A stretch of DNA of 37,996 nt, from assembly GCA_040391865.1 (NCBI GenBank), contig JBEBWZ010000017.1:1-37996 (forward strand). Direction: 5' to 3'. The notes under the pieces are model-generated. The model saw only the letters and a program-made list of their open reading frames with translations, did no database searches and had not been told where the DNA came from. Of this stretch, positions 1-8,387 are shown piece after piece. The DNA comes from Solimonas sp040391865 (lineage in GTDB: Bacteria > Pseudomonadota > Gammaproteobacteria > Nevskiales > Nevskiaceae). Both the position numbers and the translations under genes were made by a program. Position 1 is the first letter of the stretch; every line of letters begins with the position of its first letter.

Positions 1-246
1 ATGTCCCCAATCCGCTTCGTTAGGCAGCGTGACCGCTACCGGGAATGACGTGCTGTACTCAGACAGCCAGGACGGCGCGTAGGGCTGAACGCCTGCATCA
101 AAACGCGCAGCCCCGCCGCCAATCGTGATGCTGAATGGCGCGGACGAGGCCGAATCGGCTGTCACATCCGCCTGCGCAGTCACCGATGTGACGCTGAGCG
201 CGACCGCAGAGGCAATCAAAGTTTTTCTAGAATGGATCTTTTTCAT
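1..246 (-). CDS. Secreted protein of unknown function, N-terminus only (cut by window start)
   Basis: The minus strand opens with ATG at 246 and stays open for 82 codons to the window edge, so only the N-terminus is visible. The first residues (MKKIHSRKTLIASAVALS) form a typical Sec signal peptide: lysine-rich start, hydrophobic core, likely cleavage after TAQA near residue 24. The mature part begins with a Ser/Ala/Thr-rich stretch and a short Gly-rich segment (TIGGGAARFD), as in exported beta-rich proteins, but I do not recognise the family. It starts 14 bp after the stop of the TonB-dependent receptor on the same strand, so it is probably co-transcribed and may act with the receptor, for example as an exported enzyme or binding protein for the same substrate. 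That role is inference from position only. Confidence 0.7.
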   Translation of the reverse strand, partial: MKKIHSRKTLIASAVALSVTSVTAQADVTADSASSAPFSITIGGGAARFDAGVQPYAPSWLSEYSTSFPVAVTLPNEADWGH

Positions 247-260
247 GATCGTGCTCTTCC

Positions 261-3200
261 TCAGAAGTGCTTGGTGAAGCGCAGGCCATACAGGCGCGGC
301 TCGGTCAGAAAGACATTGGTGGTCAACCCGCTGTCGTCACTGTTGAGAAAGGCGCCCGTGATCGAGTCGCGGTCAAACACGTTCTTGACGTAGGCCATGA
401 CATTCCAGCCCGCATAGTCATTGACCAGAATCGCGGCCAGATTGGTGGTCATGAACGGCTTCAGGCGCGCGTACTCGTGGTCGTTGAAAATGCTCCACCA
501 GGCCGAGGACTGCCAGTACACATCGGTATGCAGCGTGACGGTCCAGTCACCGTGCAGCGGCACGGTGTAATCCGCTGTGAATGTCGCCGTATAGTTGGGC
601 GCATTCGGCAGTTCATTGCCTGACAAATCCTTGAAAAAGCCCTCGCCATTGTTCGGCGCAGTGGCGGGATCAAAGCCTTGATATCCGTTCCAGTTTGCCC
701 AGTTGGTTCCTGCGTTAGTACCGATAGGCATAACAGTGCCGGCAAGACTCCAGACGGTGGGATCAGCTACGTAAGGGAGCTTCGTAACCGGATCATTTCC
801 CTTGATGTAAGCCTCGACGCAGAAGCCCGTATCTCCAGCCTGAAGCCCACCTGAACCACTCGTTTGCAGCGTATTGATGCGACCCCCGAACGTCACCAGC
901 TCCGTCGGCAGAATGCAGTTGGATGCCAATGAAGGGAACGGCTTGGCGACGACCCAATCCGGGTTGCCTGCGGTCCTGTCCATCAGGTCCACCGCCTGTG
1001 AGCCGTCGGCCATGCGGGTCTGCGTATAGCCACCGCGAAAGCCTAGGCGCAGCATCTCTGTCGCCAGCCAGTCTGCCTCGACTTCCAAGCCCCAGATCTT
1101 GGCGTCGAAATTAGAGTTGACTGCGGCGCGATCGATGATGCGCGAGATCTGATAGCCCTTGTAGTCGTAATAGAAGCCGGTGAGATTGAACGTGATGCGC
1201 TTGTCCAAGAAGCTGTTCTTGGTTCCCAGCTCAAAGGCATTGACGAATTCGGCATCAAAGGCTTTTGGGTGCAGCACCGAGTCAGTAATGCCTGAGACGT
1301 TGGAAAGCTGATCGGCTGTCACCACCAATGGCGGTGTATTGGCGCCACCGGCTTTGTAGCCACGCGCATAGGAGGCGTACAGCATGGTTTCATCAATGGC
1401 ATTGATGCCCAGATCCGGCTTCCAGTCCACCACCAGACGTCCGCTGGGCTCACGCCACTCCAGATCCAGTTCTTCTTTCACTGGATATCCGATCGATTTC
1501 GACGCCAGCAGCCAGCTTGGAATCAGCGGTGCATGCTTGCGATCTATGGTGTAACGCAAGCCTGCCGTGATCTTGAGATTGTCCGTGGCATTGAAATACA
1601 GCTCGCCGAATGCCGCATACGAATCCAGCTCATAAGGGTTCTTGCTGAGGAAGTAGTTGTGCCCCAAGTCATTGAGACTGCTGATCGGATTGGGGTCCAT
1701 GTACATGCAGCCCGCAATTCCCTGAACCTCATTGGGGTTACCCGGTCGGGGCACGCCGAGGCAATCGATGTTGCTGGTCACACCTGGCACATACGGAGGA
1801 GCGCCCGCCACGCCTGCATTCCGCCGTAACGCTGAATACAGGCTCAGCGAATTGATGAAGACATAGTATTTATCCACCGTTTCAAAGCGCGTGTAGTTGG
1901 CGCCAAAGCTGAAGTTCAGTGGTCCATCAAAGCTTGAAGACAGACGCAGCTCTTGTCCTAACTGGGTGGAGTCGGTCTTGGACAGATCCATCGCCACAAG
2001 ACGATCTGAACAGCCAATCTGCGGATCGCAGAACACACCGTTATTGAGGACTCCCGGCCGCGATGTTCCGGAATTCAATACGGTGCTGTCGTAGGTTTCC
2101 TGATCAAAGACTCCGCGTGAAGTCGAGAACCGGTTGTAGTCTTGGCTACCGGACGCGTGGTCGGTGTTATAGGCCGTTTCTGATTCAAGCTTGATGTTAT
2201 CGCTCAGATCCCATTTGATCTGCAGCTCATAGATGTCGGCCTGCGCACGATACTGGGGTTCAATGATTGATTCGATGGCGCGCAGATCTCGCGACTGGGT
2301 CGCGCTGGCATACGGGTCCATGCCCAGGGTGGTCGGCAAACCAATTTGCTGAAGAGGATGCACATAGGGCAGTGCGAAGCCGTTCGGCGTCTGGAATGAG
2401 TCCGCAGCATACAAAGAATTGCGCACGCAACCCTGGTTATAAGTACCGGCTGGTGAGGAGTTAACGCCCGGATCTCGTTCGAAAGGAAACGCCACGCCGT
2501 TGATCTCGGTGCGGACATCCTTCTTGCACAACTGCTTTCCGCTGCGAATGCGGTTGTCGTCTTCCTCAAAGTGTTCCCAGATGAAGTTGACATCGAAATT
2601 GTCGCTCGGCAGCACGCGCAGAGATGCGCGCGTTGACCAGAGGTCGCGCCCATCGATCGACTTTCCGCTGAGTTCATTGGCGGAATAGCCGTCGCGCTGC
2701 GTCTTGGCGCCAGCGAGACGCAAGGCCGCCAACCCATCCACCAAAGGGATATTCAGCATGCCCTCGACACGGCGGCTGTTGTAGTTGCCTAGATCCAGAG
2801 AGAGTCTGGAGTCGAAATCGAATCCTGGCTTGGCTGAGATGATGTTGACTACACCCGCCGTGGCGTTGCGTCCATACAGCGTTCCCTGCGGGCCGCGCAG
2901 CACCTCAATTCTCTCAAGGTCGTAGAACTCTTGTTCGAACAGACGGTTGTGAATCAGCGGCGTGTTGTTCAGTGCAACCGCCACCGCCGGGTCGGTGGTG
3001 GCGGAAATGGCCTGCGTACCGATGCCGCGGATCTGGATCGAGTAGCCGCTGAAGTTGGTCTTGGTGAAGGTCATGTTGGGGACCTTGGTCATCAGGTCCC
3101 AACCGCCGGCGATCTGCCCTGTCGTCAGGTCTTGCATCGACAGCGCGGTGATGGCGATCGGTACGTCCTGGATGCGCTCGGCGCGCTTCTGGCCAGTGAC

Positions 3201-3692
3201 GATGATTTCTTCGATGCCACCACTGCGCGCGGTTTCCACGGACAGTGTGGTGGGGCCATCGGTCAGTTCCGCCGCCAGAACCTCTTCCGGATCGGCCGTA
3301 TCCGGCATCAAGCCAGGCTGATCCGACGCGGCGCCATTACCCGGTGCGGGACCTGGCATTCTCTGGATGCTGATGGTCTTGGCACCCGCTGCGTGATAAC
3401 CAAGCCCGGTGCCCTGTAGCAGGCGGGTGAGCGCTTCGGCCAAAGGCATCGTGCCGCTTGCGCCCCCGCTTTGCAGGCCCTGCACCGTTTCCGATGACAT
3501 CAGCACTTCAACACCCGCCTGTCGCGACAGCTCGATCAACGCGGTGTCGAGTGGCTGCGCCGCGATATCGACGGTAACTGGCGTATCCGCGCCGTCCTGC
3601 GCGATAACCGCAGGACTCGCCATGAGCAATACAATGAAAAACCCGAATAAGATCCCAAGCATCGATAGACGATGCCGCTCCCATGTCCGCAT
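261..3692 (-). CDS. TonB-dependent outer-membrane receptor with N-terminal STN signalling domain (FecA-type)
   Basis: An outer-membrane active transporter energised by TonB/ExbBD, 1143 aa. The start chosen is ATG at 3692 (MRTWERH), preceded by GAGGGAGAG; the frame stays open upstream but that stretch reads as non-coding. In order: signal peptide about 1-31, STN (secretin/TonB short N-terminal) domain about 39-111 containing PLDTALIELSRQAG, a low-complexity linker 112-155, a TonB-box-like EEIIVTGQ near 161-168, plug domain with DVPIAITALS and LRGPQGTLYGRNATAGVVN, then a long beta-barrel ending in Phe (LRFTKHF). The STN domain and the sigma/FecR pair just upstream are the hallmarks of transcriptional surface signalling. 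The substrate cannot be read from sequence; the plug and barrel resemble the large receptors of oligosaccharide- and aromatic-using Proteobacteria as much as siderophore receptors. Base use looks less GC-rich than the window average. Confidence 0.92.
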   Translation of the reverse strand: MRTWERHRLSMLGILFGFFIVLLMASPAVIAQDGADTPVTVDIAAQPLDTALIELSRQAGVEVLMSSETVQGLQSGGASGTMPLAEALTRLLQGTGLGYHAAGAKTISIQRMPGPAPGNGAASDQPGLMPDTADPEEVLAAELTDGPTTLSVETARSGGIEEIIVTGQKRAERIQDVPIAITALSMQDLTTGQIAGGWDLMTKVPNMTFTKTNFSGYSIQIRGIGTQAISATTDPAVAVALNNTPLIHNRLFEQEFYDLERIEVLRGPQGTLYGRNATAGVVNIISAKPGFDFDSRLSLDLGNYNSRRVEGMLNIPLVDGLAALRLAGAKTQRDGYSANELSGKSIDGRDLWSTRASLRVLPSDNFDVNFIWEHFEEDDNRIRSGKQLCKKDVRTEINGVAFPFERDPGVNSSPAGTYNQGCVRNSLYAADSFQTPNGFALPYVHPLQQIGLPTTLGMDPYASATQSRDLRAIESIIEPQYRAQADIYELQIKWDLSDNIKLESETAYNTDHASGSQDYNRFSTSRGVFDQETYDSTVLNSGTSRPGVLNNGVFCDPQIGCSDRLVAMDLSKTDSTQLGQELRLSSSFDGPLNFSFGANYTRFETVDKYYVFINSLSLYSALRRNAGVAGAPPYVPGVTSNIDCLGVPRPGNPNEVQGIAGCMYMDPNPISSLNDLGHNYFLSKNPYELDSYAAFGELYFNATDNLKITAGLRYTIDRKHAPLIPSWLLASKSIGYPVKEELDLEWREPSGRLVVDWKPDLGINAIDETMLYASYARGYKAGGANTPPLVVTADQLSNVSGITDSVLHPKAFDAEFVNAFELGTKNSFLDKRITFNLTGFYYDYKGYQISRIIDRAAVNSNFDAKIWGLEVEADWLATEMLRLGFRGGYTQTRMADGSQAVDLMDRTAGNPDWVVAKPFPSLASNCILPTELVTFGGRINTLQTSGSGGLQAGDTGFCVEAYIKGNDPVTKLPYVADPTVWSLAGTVMPIGTNAGTNWANWNGYQGFDPATAPNNGEGFFKDLSGNELPNAPNYTATFTADYTVPLHGDWTVTLHTDVYWQSSAWWSIFNDHEYARLKPFMTTNLAAILVNDYAGWNVMAYVKNVFDRDSITGAFLNSDDSGLTTNVFLTEPRLYGLRFTKHF

Positions 3693-4056
3693 AGCGCGCT
3701 CTCCCTCTGTTACTTGTCTGTCTTTAATTTCTACGTCGCTGCATCTATGACGAGCGGTGTGCGCGATTCGGTGCTCGGGAATATCGGCTGTCACGCGCAG
3801 GCGGCAGCGCGGGGCGATACGGCAGTGCCGCAAGCCGCCATGCGGTAGCACAGCAATAGGATGTCCCGGGGGAGCAATCCCTGGCCCCGCACGCGGGGCG
3901 AGAAAAATATCTGTCATCCTGAGAAAATCGAAGAATCTTCTTTCATACCGTGGCCGGTACCTGCGGGAAGATCCTTCGCGAACGCTCGGAATGACGGAGC
4001 CAAGGAGCTATGTCGGCTCCACGCTGCGCGCTTGAGACCGACCTGCTAAATGCCCG
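3693..4056. other. Gene-free spacer between receptor gene and fecR-like gene
   Basis: This 364-bp stretch holds no convincing gene. The receptor's Shine-Dalgarno lies at its left end (GAGGGAGAG just before 3692 on the minus strand), and an imperfect palindromic repeat fills 3913-3995. A minus-strand frame continues upstream of the receptor start to 3917, but has proline/arginine/histidine-rich composition unlike a signal peptide and ends beside the repeat, so I read it as untranslated. A promoter for the receptor, dependent on the upstream ECF sigma factor, would be expected here; I could not identify its boxes with confidence. Confidence 0.6.
3913..3995. repeat. Imperfect palindromic repeat element (GTCATCCTGAG type)
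   Basis: The left arm starts GTCATCCTGAG (3913-3923) and continues to TCGAAGAATCTT (3928-3939). The right arm reads back as GTCATTCCGAG (complement of 3985-3995) and GCGAAGGATCTT (complement of 3968-3979). The two arms align over about 28 positions with a few mismatches around a short centre. This GTCATTCCGAG...GAAGGATCT motif is a dispersed palindromic element seen in many bacterial genomes; I know it by its appearance rather than by a named family. It lies in the fecR/receptor spacer and could fold as a long hairpin in the transcript. Confidence 0.75.
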
Positions 4057-5151
4057 TCAGCCCGTGCGTGGGGTATAGAGCGGCTCGATGACATAGACGC
4101 CGTCGCGCTCGCGCACCATGATCGGGAACAGGCGCGGCAGTACATGAATCCACTCGTTGCTCACTTCGGTCATCAGGGTGCCGGTGAAGCGCAGCTGCTT
4201 GATCGCATCGTCGGTGAACACTGCCTGGCGCTTTGAATAGCGATTGAAATCGGCAATCACGGCACCGAGCGGCTCGTCGCTGTATTCCAACCGGCCTTCG
4301 CGCCAGGACAATGCATCGCTCGGGTTCACGGATGCCACCACCGGGGCCTGCGCAGCGTGTGCGTCCCAGGCGACTTCTCCGCCCGCCTCCACGCGCATCC
4401 GATTGTCGACACGCACTCCGCCACTCGGCTGACGGTCGTCACTATCCTGATAGACATCGACCGTACCCTCCGCCACCGTCACCACGATGCGCTCGCCGGC
4501 GCGACGGATGTTGAAAGCGGTACCGACGGCGCGCACGCGCACTGCACCGATGGTGACCACGAACGGTCGCTGCGCATTCGGCGCGACGGTGAAATAGGCT
4601 TCACCGTCTTTCAGCTCCAGCGAGCGTTCGTTTTCGGTGTATTGCACGGCGACCGTCGATTTCGCCGCCAGCTGCACCCGCGAGCCATCGGAAAGCTGGG
4701 CGTGCCGCACCCGCTCGGCCACAGCGGCCGCCAGCAGTTCGTGGTCACCGACATCCTGCCAGATGAGGGCGCCGCGCAAGCTCCACGACGCAGCGCCGGC
4801 GACCACCGCGATCAACAGCACGCCCATCGCCACCGCCGGACGATGATCACGCAGCGATTCCAGAAACCCGAACCAGCTATTGAGGGCATAGGCACGCATC
4901 CGCTGCAGAAAGGTCGGCACGCCGCGCAGTTCACCGCGCTGCACCTCCGGCGCCAGGTTGCCGGCGATCTGCCACAGCTCCTGTACCCGTTCGAATGCCT
5001 GCTGGTTGCGCGCGTCGGCATCGCACCACTCCAGCCAGCGCATGACATCGTCTTCGCTGGCGCCGGCCTCGCGCAGGCGCAGCAGCCAGTGCGTGGCGGC
5101 ATCCAGCCGCTGGGCTTCGCTCGCGTTCGGTTGGGCGGAATGAGGGTTCAT
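4057..5151 (-). CDS. FecR-family anti-sigma factor / sigma regulator
   Basis: Inner-membrane protein (364 aa) that relays the substrate-loaded state of the receptor from periplasm to the cytoplasmic ECF sigma factor. An N-terminal DUF4880-like helical segment, about 18-65 (LRLREAGASEDDVMRWLEW), should bind the sigma factor. One membrane segment lies about 102-125 (VAMGVLLIAVVAGAASW). The periplasmic FecR domain follows at about 135-235 (SDGSRVQLAAKSTVAV, VRAVGTAFNIRR, VAEGTVDVY), and a DUF4974-like C-terminal region about 275-355 (EPLGAVIADFNRYSKRQAVF). Its start overlaps the sigma gene stop by 4 nt (ATGA), so the two are translationally coupled. With the STN-bearing receptor downstream this is a complete sigma/FecR/receptor module. 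Confidence 0.93.
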   Translation of the reverse strand: MNPHSAQPNASEAQRLDAATHWLLRLREAGASEDDVMRWLEWCDADARNQQAFERVQELWQIAGNLAPEVQRGELRGVPTFLQRMRAYALNSWFGFLESLRDHRPAVAMGVLLIAVVAGAASWSLRGALIWQDVGDHELLAAAVAERVRHAQLSDGSRVQLAAKSTVAVQYTENERSLELKDGEAYFTVAPNAQRPFVVTIGAVRVRAVGTAFNIRRAGERIVVTVAEGTVDVYQDSDDRQPSGGVRVDNRMRVEAGGEVAWDAHAAQAPVVASVNPSDALSWREGRLEYSDEPLGAVIADFNRYSKRQAVFTDDAIKQLRFTGTLMTEVSNEWIHVLPRLFPIMVRERDGVYVIEPLYTPRTG

Positions 5152-5765
5152 GAAAAAACGTGTTCCTTGGCTTCCATTTCTGTCAGGCCGTCCATCCGCA
5201 GCCGACAGTAGGTCGTCACTCTCCGCAGGTATTTGCGGGTTTGTGTTTCTTTTATTCCCAGCTCTTTGCCGATCTGCTCGGTGCTCATGTCGTCGAAGCG
5301 ATTCAACAGGAACGCACGCCGGTAACGCTCGGGCAGTTCCATCAACGCCTGCCGCACGATCGCCAATTGCTCGCGCGCGCAGACTTCGCGATCCGGATCG
5401 ACGGTGTTGGTCAGATCCTCCTCGCAGTAGCTTTCTTCCAGCCGAGCCGAACAGATGCGGCGGCGGATGCGGTCCAGCGCCAGATTGGCCGCGGTCTTGA
5501 ACAGATAGGCGCGCAGGAAGCTGACAGCGCCAGGCCGCTCCAGCTGCAACATGCGGACATACGCTTCCTGCGCCACTTCCTTGGCATCGCCTTCGTTGCC
5601 GAGGCGCGCCATCAGGAACGACACCAGCGCACGGTTGTGGCTTTCGAACAGGTCCGACAAGGCCCGCGCATGGCCCTGGGACTCACCCGCGCCCGTACCC
5701 GCCGCGGAGGGCTCGCCCCCTGGCGGTCGATCGGTCGCGCGTCTGTTGCGAACCTGCTCAGTCAT
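5148..5765 (-). CDS. ECF RNA polymerase sigma factor, FecI-like
   Basis: A 205-aa sigma-70 family protein of the extracytoplasmic-function class. After a Pro/Gly-rich N-terminal tail (residues 1-35), region 2 covers about 38-105 (LFESHNRALVSFLMARL, DAKEVAQEAYVRMLQL, YLFKTAANLALDRIRR) and region 4 about 135-195 (LMELPERYRRAFLLNRF, STEQIGKELGIKETQTRKYL, a helix-turn-helix for the -35 box). It is the first gene of the leftward sigma-fecR-receptor cluster and most likely drives receptor transcription when FecR is released by STN signalling. The ribosome-binding site is weak, and a start slightly further in is possible because the first 30 residues are not part of the conserved domain. Confidence 0.93.
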   Translation of the reverse strand: MTEQVRNRRATDRPPGGEPSAAGTGAGESQGHARALSDLFESHNRALVSFLMARLGNEGDAKEVAQEAYVRMLQLERPGAVSFLRAYLFKTAANLALDRIRRRICSARLEESYCEEDLTNTVDPDREVCAREQLAIVRQALMELPERYRRAFLLNRFDDMSTEQIGKELGIKETQTRKYLRRVTTYCRLRMDGLTEMEAKEHVFS

Positions 5766-5789
5766 AGCAATCTGGCCGTTGGACCGGAT

Positions 5790-5804
5790 GGGTACACATT
5801 ACCC
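5790..5804. promoter_or_regulatory. Small inverted repeat upstream of the sigma gene, possible operator
   Basis: GGGTA-cacat-TACCC is a perfect 5-bp inverted repeat with a 5-bp spacer, lying 25-39 bp before the start codon of the leftward ECF sigma gene. Its position is where a repressor or activator site would be expected. It does not look like a standard Fur box (no GATAAT/ATTATC hexamers). Five-bp arms can occur by chance. Confidence 0.25.
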
Positions 5805-5881
5805 GTTAACTGCTTAGACGTATGAAACCGGTTCTGCGGTGCTCCACCGCCCCTCCCGGATTTGCCGGGCGGCGGGAGTCC

Positions 5882-6217
5882 TTAGCCGAGAAGGGTGAAA
5901 TAGCCACGCTGGACCGCGCAATCGCTGAGGTCCAGGGCCATGTGGATCAGCAGGCCGAGACCGATCAGACGCGTCTTCGGCCAGAACGCGAGGGCGGCGT
6001 AGGCAGTCACCGCCGGCGCCGTATGCAGGGGATGAAACCCGATGCTGCAGCGGCCGGGGTCATAGATGGGATCGGCCAGCAGGTGATCGAGGTCGACCAG
6101 CATGGTCGCCAGCATCAGCAGCCAGGCCTGGCGCCAGCGGCTGCGAAAAAACACGAGCGCGACCGCGCCGGGCACCAGCAGGTGCAGCAGCAGATGGAAG
6201 GCGGCGGCAAGCGTCAT
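5882..6217 (-). CDS. Small integral membrane protein, DUF6122-like
   Basis: A 111-aa protein with about four hydrophobic segments (AAAFHLLLHLLVPGAVALVF, AWLLMLATMLVDLDHLL, LHTAPAVTAYAALAFW, LIGLGLLIHMALDLSDC). Polar residues cluster in a conserved-looking pattern: an H near the N-terminus, DLDHLLADP, GFHPLHT and HMALD. Such membrane-embedded His/Asp sets recall the YdjM-type membrane metal-dependent hydrolases, and the family I would assign is DUF6122; no biochemical role is established. It lies 66 bp downstream of the acyl reductase gene on the same strand, separated by a perfect 10-bp hairpin (6241-6263), so co-transcription is possible but not certain. Confidence 0.75.
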   Translation of the reverse strand: MTLAAAFHLLLHLLVPGAVALVFFRSRWRQAWLLMLATMLVDLDHLLADPIYDPGRCSIGFHPLHTAPAVTAYAALAFWPKTRLIGLGLLIHMALDLSDCAVQRGYFTLLG

Positions 6218-6240
6218 GGGTTACGGTCAACCGACAGCAG

Positions 6241-6263
6241 ACCGGCGCCTCTCAGGCGCCGGT
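6241..6263. repeat. Perfect 10-bp inverted repeat between reductase and DUF6122 gene
   Basis: ACCGGCGCCT (6241-6250) and AGGCGCCGGT (6254-6263) pair perfectly around a 3-nt loop. On the minus-strand transcript the hairpin follows the reductase stop by about 20 nt. No U-run follows, so it is not a standard intrinsic terminator; it may be a processing or mRNA-stability hairpin between the two leftward genes. Confidence 0.6.
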
Positions 6264-6283
6264 TGCGATGCAATCTCTTCCGC

Positions 6284-8266
6284 TCAGAAGTACTCGCCCT
6301 TGAACACGTTGGCGAACACCACCTGCTCCAGCGTCGGCTTCTCGCCTTCCTTGCGCCCCTTGGAGGCACTGGAGGACGGAAACAGGCGGAAGCCGCGGTT
6401 GAGGATCGCGTCATTGAGCTTGGGCCACAGCGCATAGCTGACGGCCGCCGCGGTGCCGAGCACGGTCGCCACCGACTTCGGACGATCCAGGATCGCCTGC
6501 ATCACGGTGTCGCCCGCCTTCTCCGGACTCCAGGTCGGCACGTAGTCGTAGAGTTTGGTCGGCGCGATCATCGGCGTGCGCACCAGCGGCATGTAGATCG
6601 CGGTGACTTCGATGTTGCGGTGCTTCACTTCCGCCGACAGGCAGCGGCTGAACGCATCCAGCGCCGCCTTGCTGGCGACATAGGCCGAGAAGCGCGCCGC
6701 ATTGGCCAGCACCCCGATCGAGCTGATGTTGATGATGTGGCCGCTCTTGCGCTGCGTCATGCTCGGCAGGAACGCCATGATCATGCGCACCGCGCCAAAA
6801 TAGTTGAGCTGCATGGTGCGCTCGAAATCGTGGAAGCGGTCCAGCGATTCCAGCACCGCGCGACGGATCGAGCGGCCGGCGTTGTTGACCAGGATGTCGA
6901 CATGACCGAAGTCGGCGAGGATCGCCTTGGCGCAATCATCGATCGCTTTCATGTCGTTGAGATCACAGGGATAGACGTGGGCTTCGCCACCGGCCGCGGC
7001 GATCACCCCCTGCGTTTCCTCGAGCTTTTCGCGCGTCCGCGCGACCAGGATCACCTTGGCGCCGGCGGCCGCGAGCTTGCGCGACACGATCAGGCCGATA
7101 CCGCTGGAGGCACCGGTGACCACGGCCACCTTCCCCGACAGCTTCTGGATCGCGCCGCGCGGCAGCGTCACTTCCAGATCCAGGAAGGTTTCCCAGTACT
7201 GCCAGAGCTTGTCGGCGTAATCACGGATATCCGGGCATTTGATATCGGAGCCCTTCAGTGCCGCACGCGCCTTCTTGTCGTCGAATACCGCACGATTGCC
7301 GACATAACCAAGCACCGACAGCGGCACGCCGATCGCTTTCGAAATGCGCTTCTCCACCTGCGACGGAATGCGGCTGCTCACCTGTCCCGCCAGCTTGCGC
7401 ATGGTTTCGGGAATCTCCGGCAGCGACATCTTGCTGGCGAACTCGGGGCCATGCGCCGCTTCCAGCAGGGTCTGCAACAGATCGCCGACGCTGGGTGCGT
7501 TGCTCTGGATCAGACAGAAAGTGCCGCCATCCAAACCCTCCTTGTGCGCGATATGGTCCATCGCGGCGGCAACATAATCGACCGGGACCACCGGCACCTT
7601 GCCGCCTTCGATCCCCAGCAGCGGCAGCCACTTGGGCACCGCGTGACTCACCTTCTGGATGGTCTTGAAGAAATAGTAGGGTCCATCGATCTTGTCCATC
7701 TCGCCAGTGACGCTGGACCCGACCACCGCGCCCGGGCGATATACCCGGAACGGCACCCTGGACTCGTTGCGGACGATCGCTTCCGACTGGAACTTGCTGC
7801 GGTAGTACGGATGATCGGTCTTCTGTCCTTCATCGAACATGGCTTCGGTGAAGCGCCCGGAGTAACCGCCACCCGCCACCGCGACACTGGACACATGATG
7901 CAGACGCACATCGCCGCCGAGATCGTTGACGAACGCCACGAGATTGCGCGTGCCCTCGTTGTTGATGCGGTCCGCGGCATCGTCGTCCATGTTCATGTCA
8001 TAGACCGCGGCCAGATGGAACACGTGATCGATCTTGCCCGCCAGCTTCTTGAAGTCGGCGGCGGAAACCAGACCCGGCGTGGTGATGTCGCCATACACCG
8101 GCAGCAGGCGCTTGCCCGCCGCGCCATACCGCTGCTGCAGGGCCGTGAACTTGTCCTTGGACGCCTCGCGCACCAGCACATGCACTTTGGTGTCGTCGCG
8201 CACCAACAGGCGCTCCAACAGGAATTTGCCGATAAAGCCGGTAGCGCCGGTGACGAAGTAGTTCAC
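6284..8266 (-). CDS. Two-domain SDR protein, probable fatty acyl-CoA / fatty aldehyde reductase
   Basis: A 660-aa fusion of two short-chain dehydrogenase domains. Residues 1 to about 330 form an extended, acyl-CoA-reductase-like domain: nucleotide motif VTGATGFIGKFLLERL at 5-20 and active-site YxxxK (YYRSK) near 153. Residues about 375 to 640 form a classical SDR: VVTGASSGIG near 383, NNAGRS, catalytic Ser in NISSIG, YVASK near 525. The arrangement and length match the Marinobacter fatty aldehyde/acyl-CoA reductase and mycobacterial FcrA/AcrA1, which make fatty alcohols using NADPH; the exact substrate here is inferred. The start is GTG at 8266 with GAGGAGAG at good spacing; the nearby ATG of another frame meets a stop two codons later. 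Fatty alcohols of this kind usually feed wax-ester synthesis, but no wax synthase lies in the window. Confidence 0.82.
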   Translation of the reverse strand: MNYFVTGATGFIGKFLLERLLVRDDTKVHVLVREASKDKFTALQQRYGAAGKRLLPVYGDITTPGLVSAADFKKLAGKIDHVFHLAAVYDMNMDDDAADRINNEGTRNLVAFVNDLGGDVRLHHVSSVAVAGGGYSGRFTEAMFDEGQKTDHPYYRSKFQSEAIVRNESRVPFRVYRPGAVVGSSVTGEMDKIDGPYYFFKTIQKVSHAVPKWLPLLGIEGGKVPVVPVDYVAAAMDHIAHKEGLDGGTFCLIQSNAPSVGDLLQTLLEAAHGPEFASKMSLPEIPETMRKLAGQVSSRIPSQVEKRISKAIGVPLSVLGYVGNRAVFDDKKARAALKGSDIKCPDIRDYADKLWQYWETFLDLEVTLPRGAIQKLSGKVAVVTGASSGIGLIVSRKLAAAGAKVILVARTREKLEETQGVIAAAGGEAHVYPCDLNDMKAIDDCAKAILADFGHVDILVNNAGRSIRRAVLESLDRFHDFERTMQLNYFGAVRMIMAFLPSMTQRKSGHIINISSIGVLANAARFSAYVASKAALDAFSRCLSAEVKHRNIEVTAIYMPLVRTPMIAPTKLYDYVPTWSPEKAGDTVMQAILDRPKSVATVLGTAAAVSYALWPKLNDAILNRGFRLFPSSSASKGRKEGEKPTLEQVVFANVFKGEYF

Positions 8267-8336
8267 GACATCTCTCCTCGAAGTCCATCAAATCCGCGTA
8301 TGGCGATCATCTTACCGAAGGACGCGCCCCGCGCGA

Positions 8337-8366
8337 GAAAAAGGCCGGCGGCGGGCCCGCCGGCCT
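8337..8366 (-). terminator. Rho-independent terminator of the beta-barrel gene
   Basis: On the minus strand a perfect 10-bp GC stem (AGGCCGGCGG at 8342-8351 pairing with 8357-8366, 5-nt loop) is followed directly by a T-run (complement of the A-run 8338-8342). It lies 22 bp past the stop of the outer-membrane protein gene and before the acyl reductase gene, so the reductase should have its own promoter in the remaining 70 bp. Confidence 0.85.
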
Positions 8367-8387
8367 GTACCATCCTGGCCCCGGGAG

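Noticed and set aside
5822..5881. GC-rich hairpin (CTCCCG...CGGGAG) after the DUF6122 stop as a terminator
   Set aside because: The stem is plausible but no T-run follows on the minus strand and pairing is irregular, so it is not listed as a terminator.
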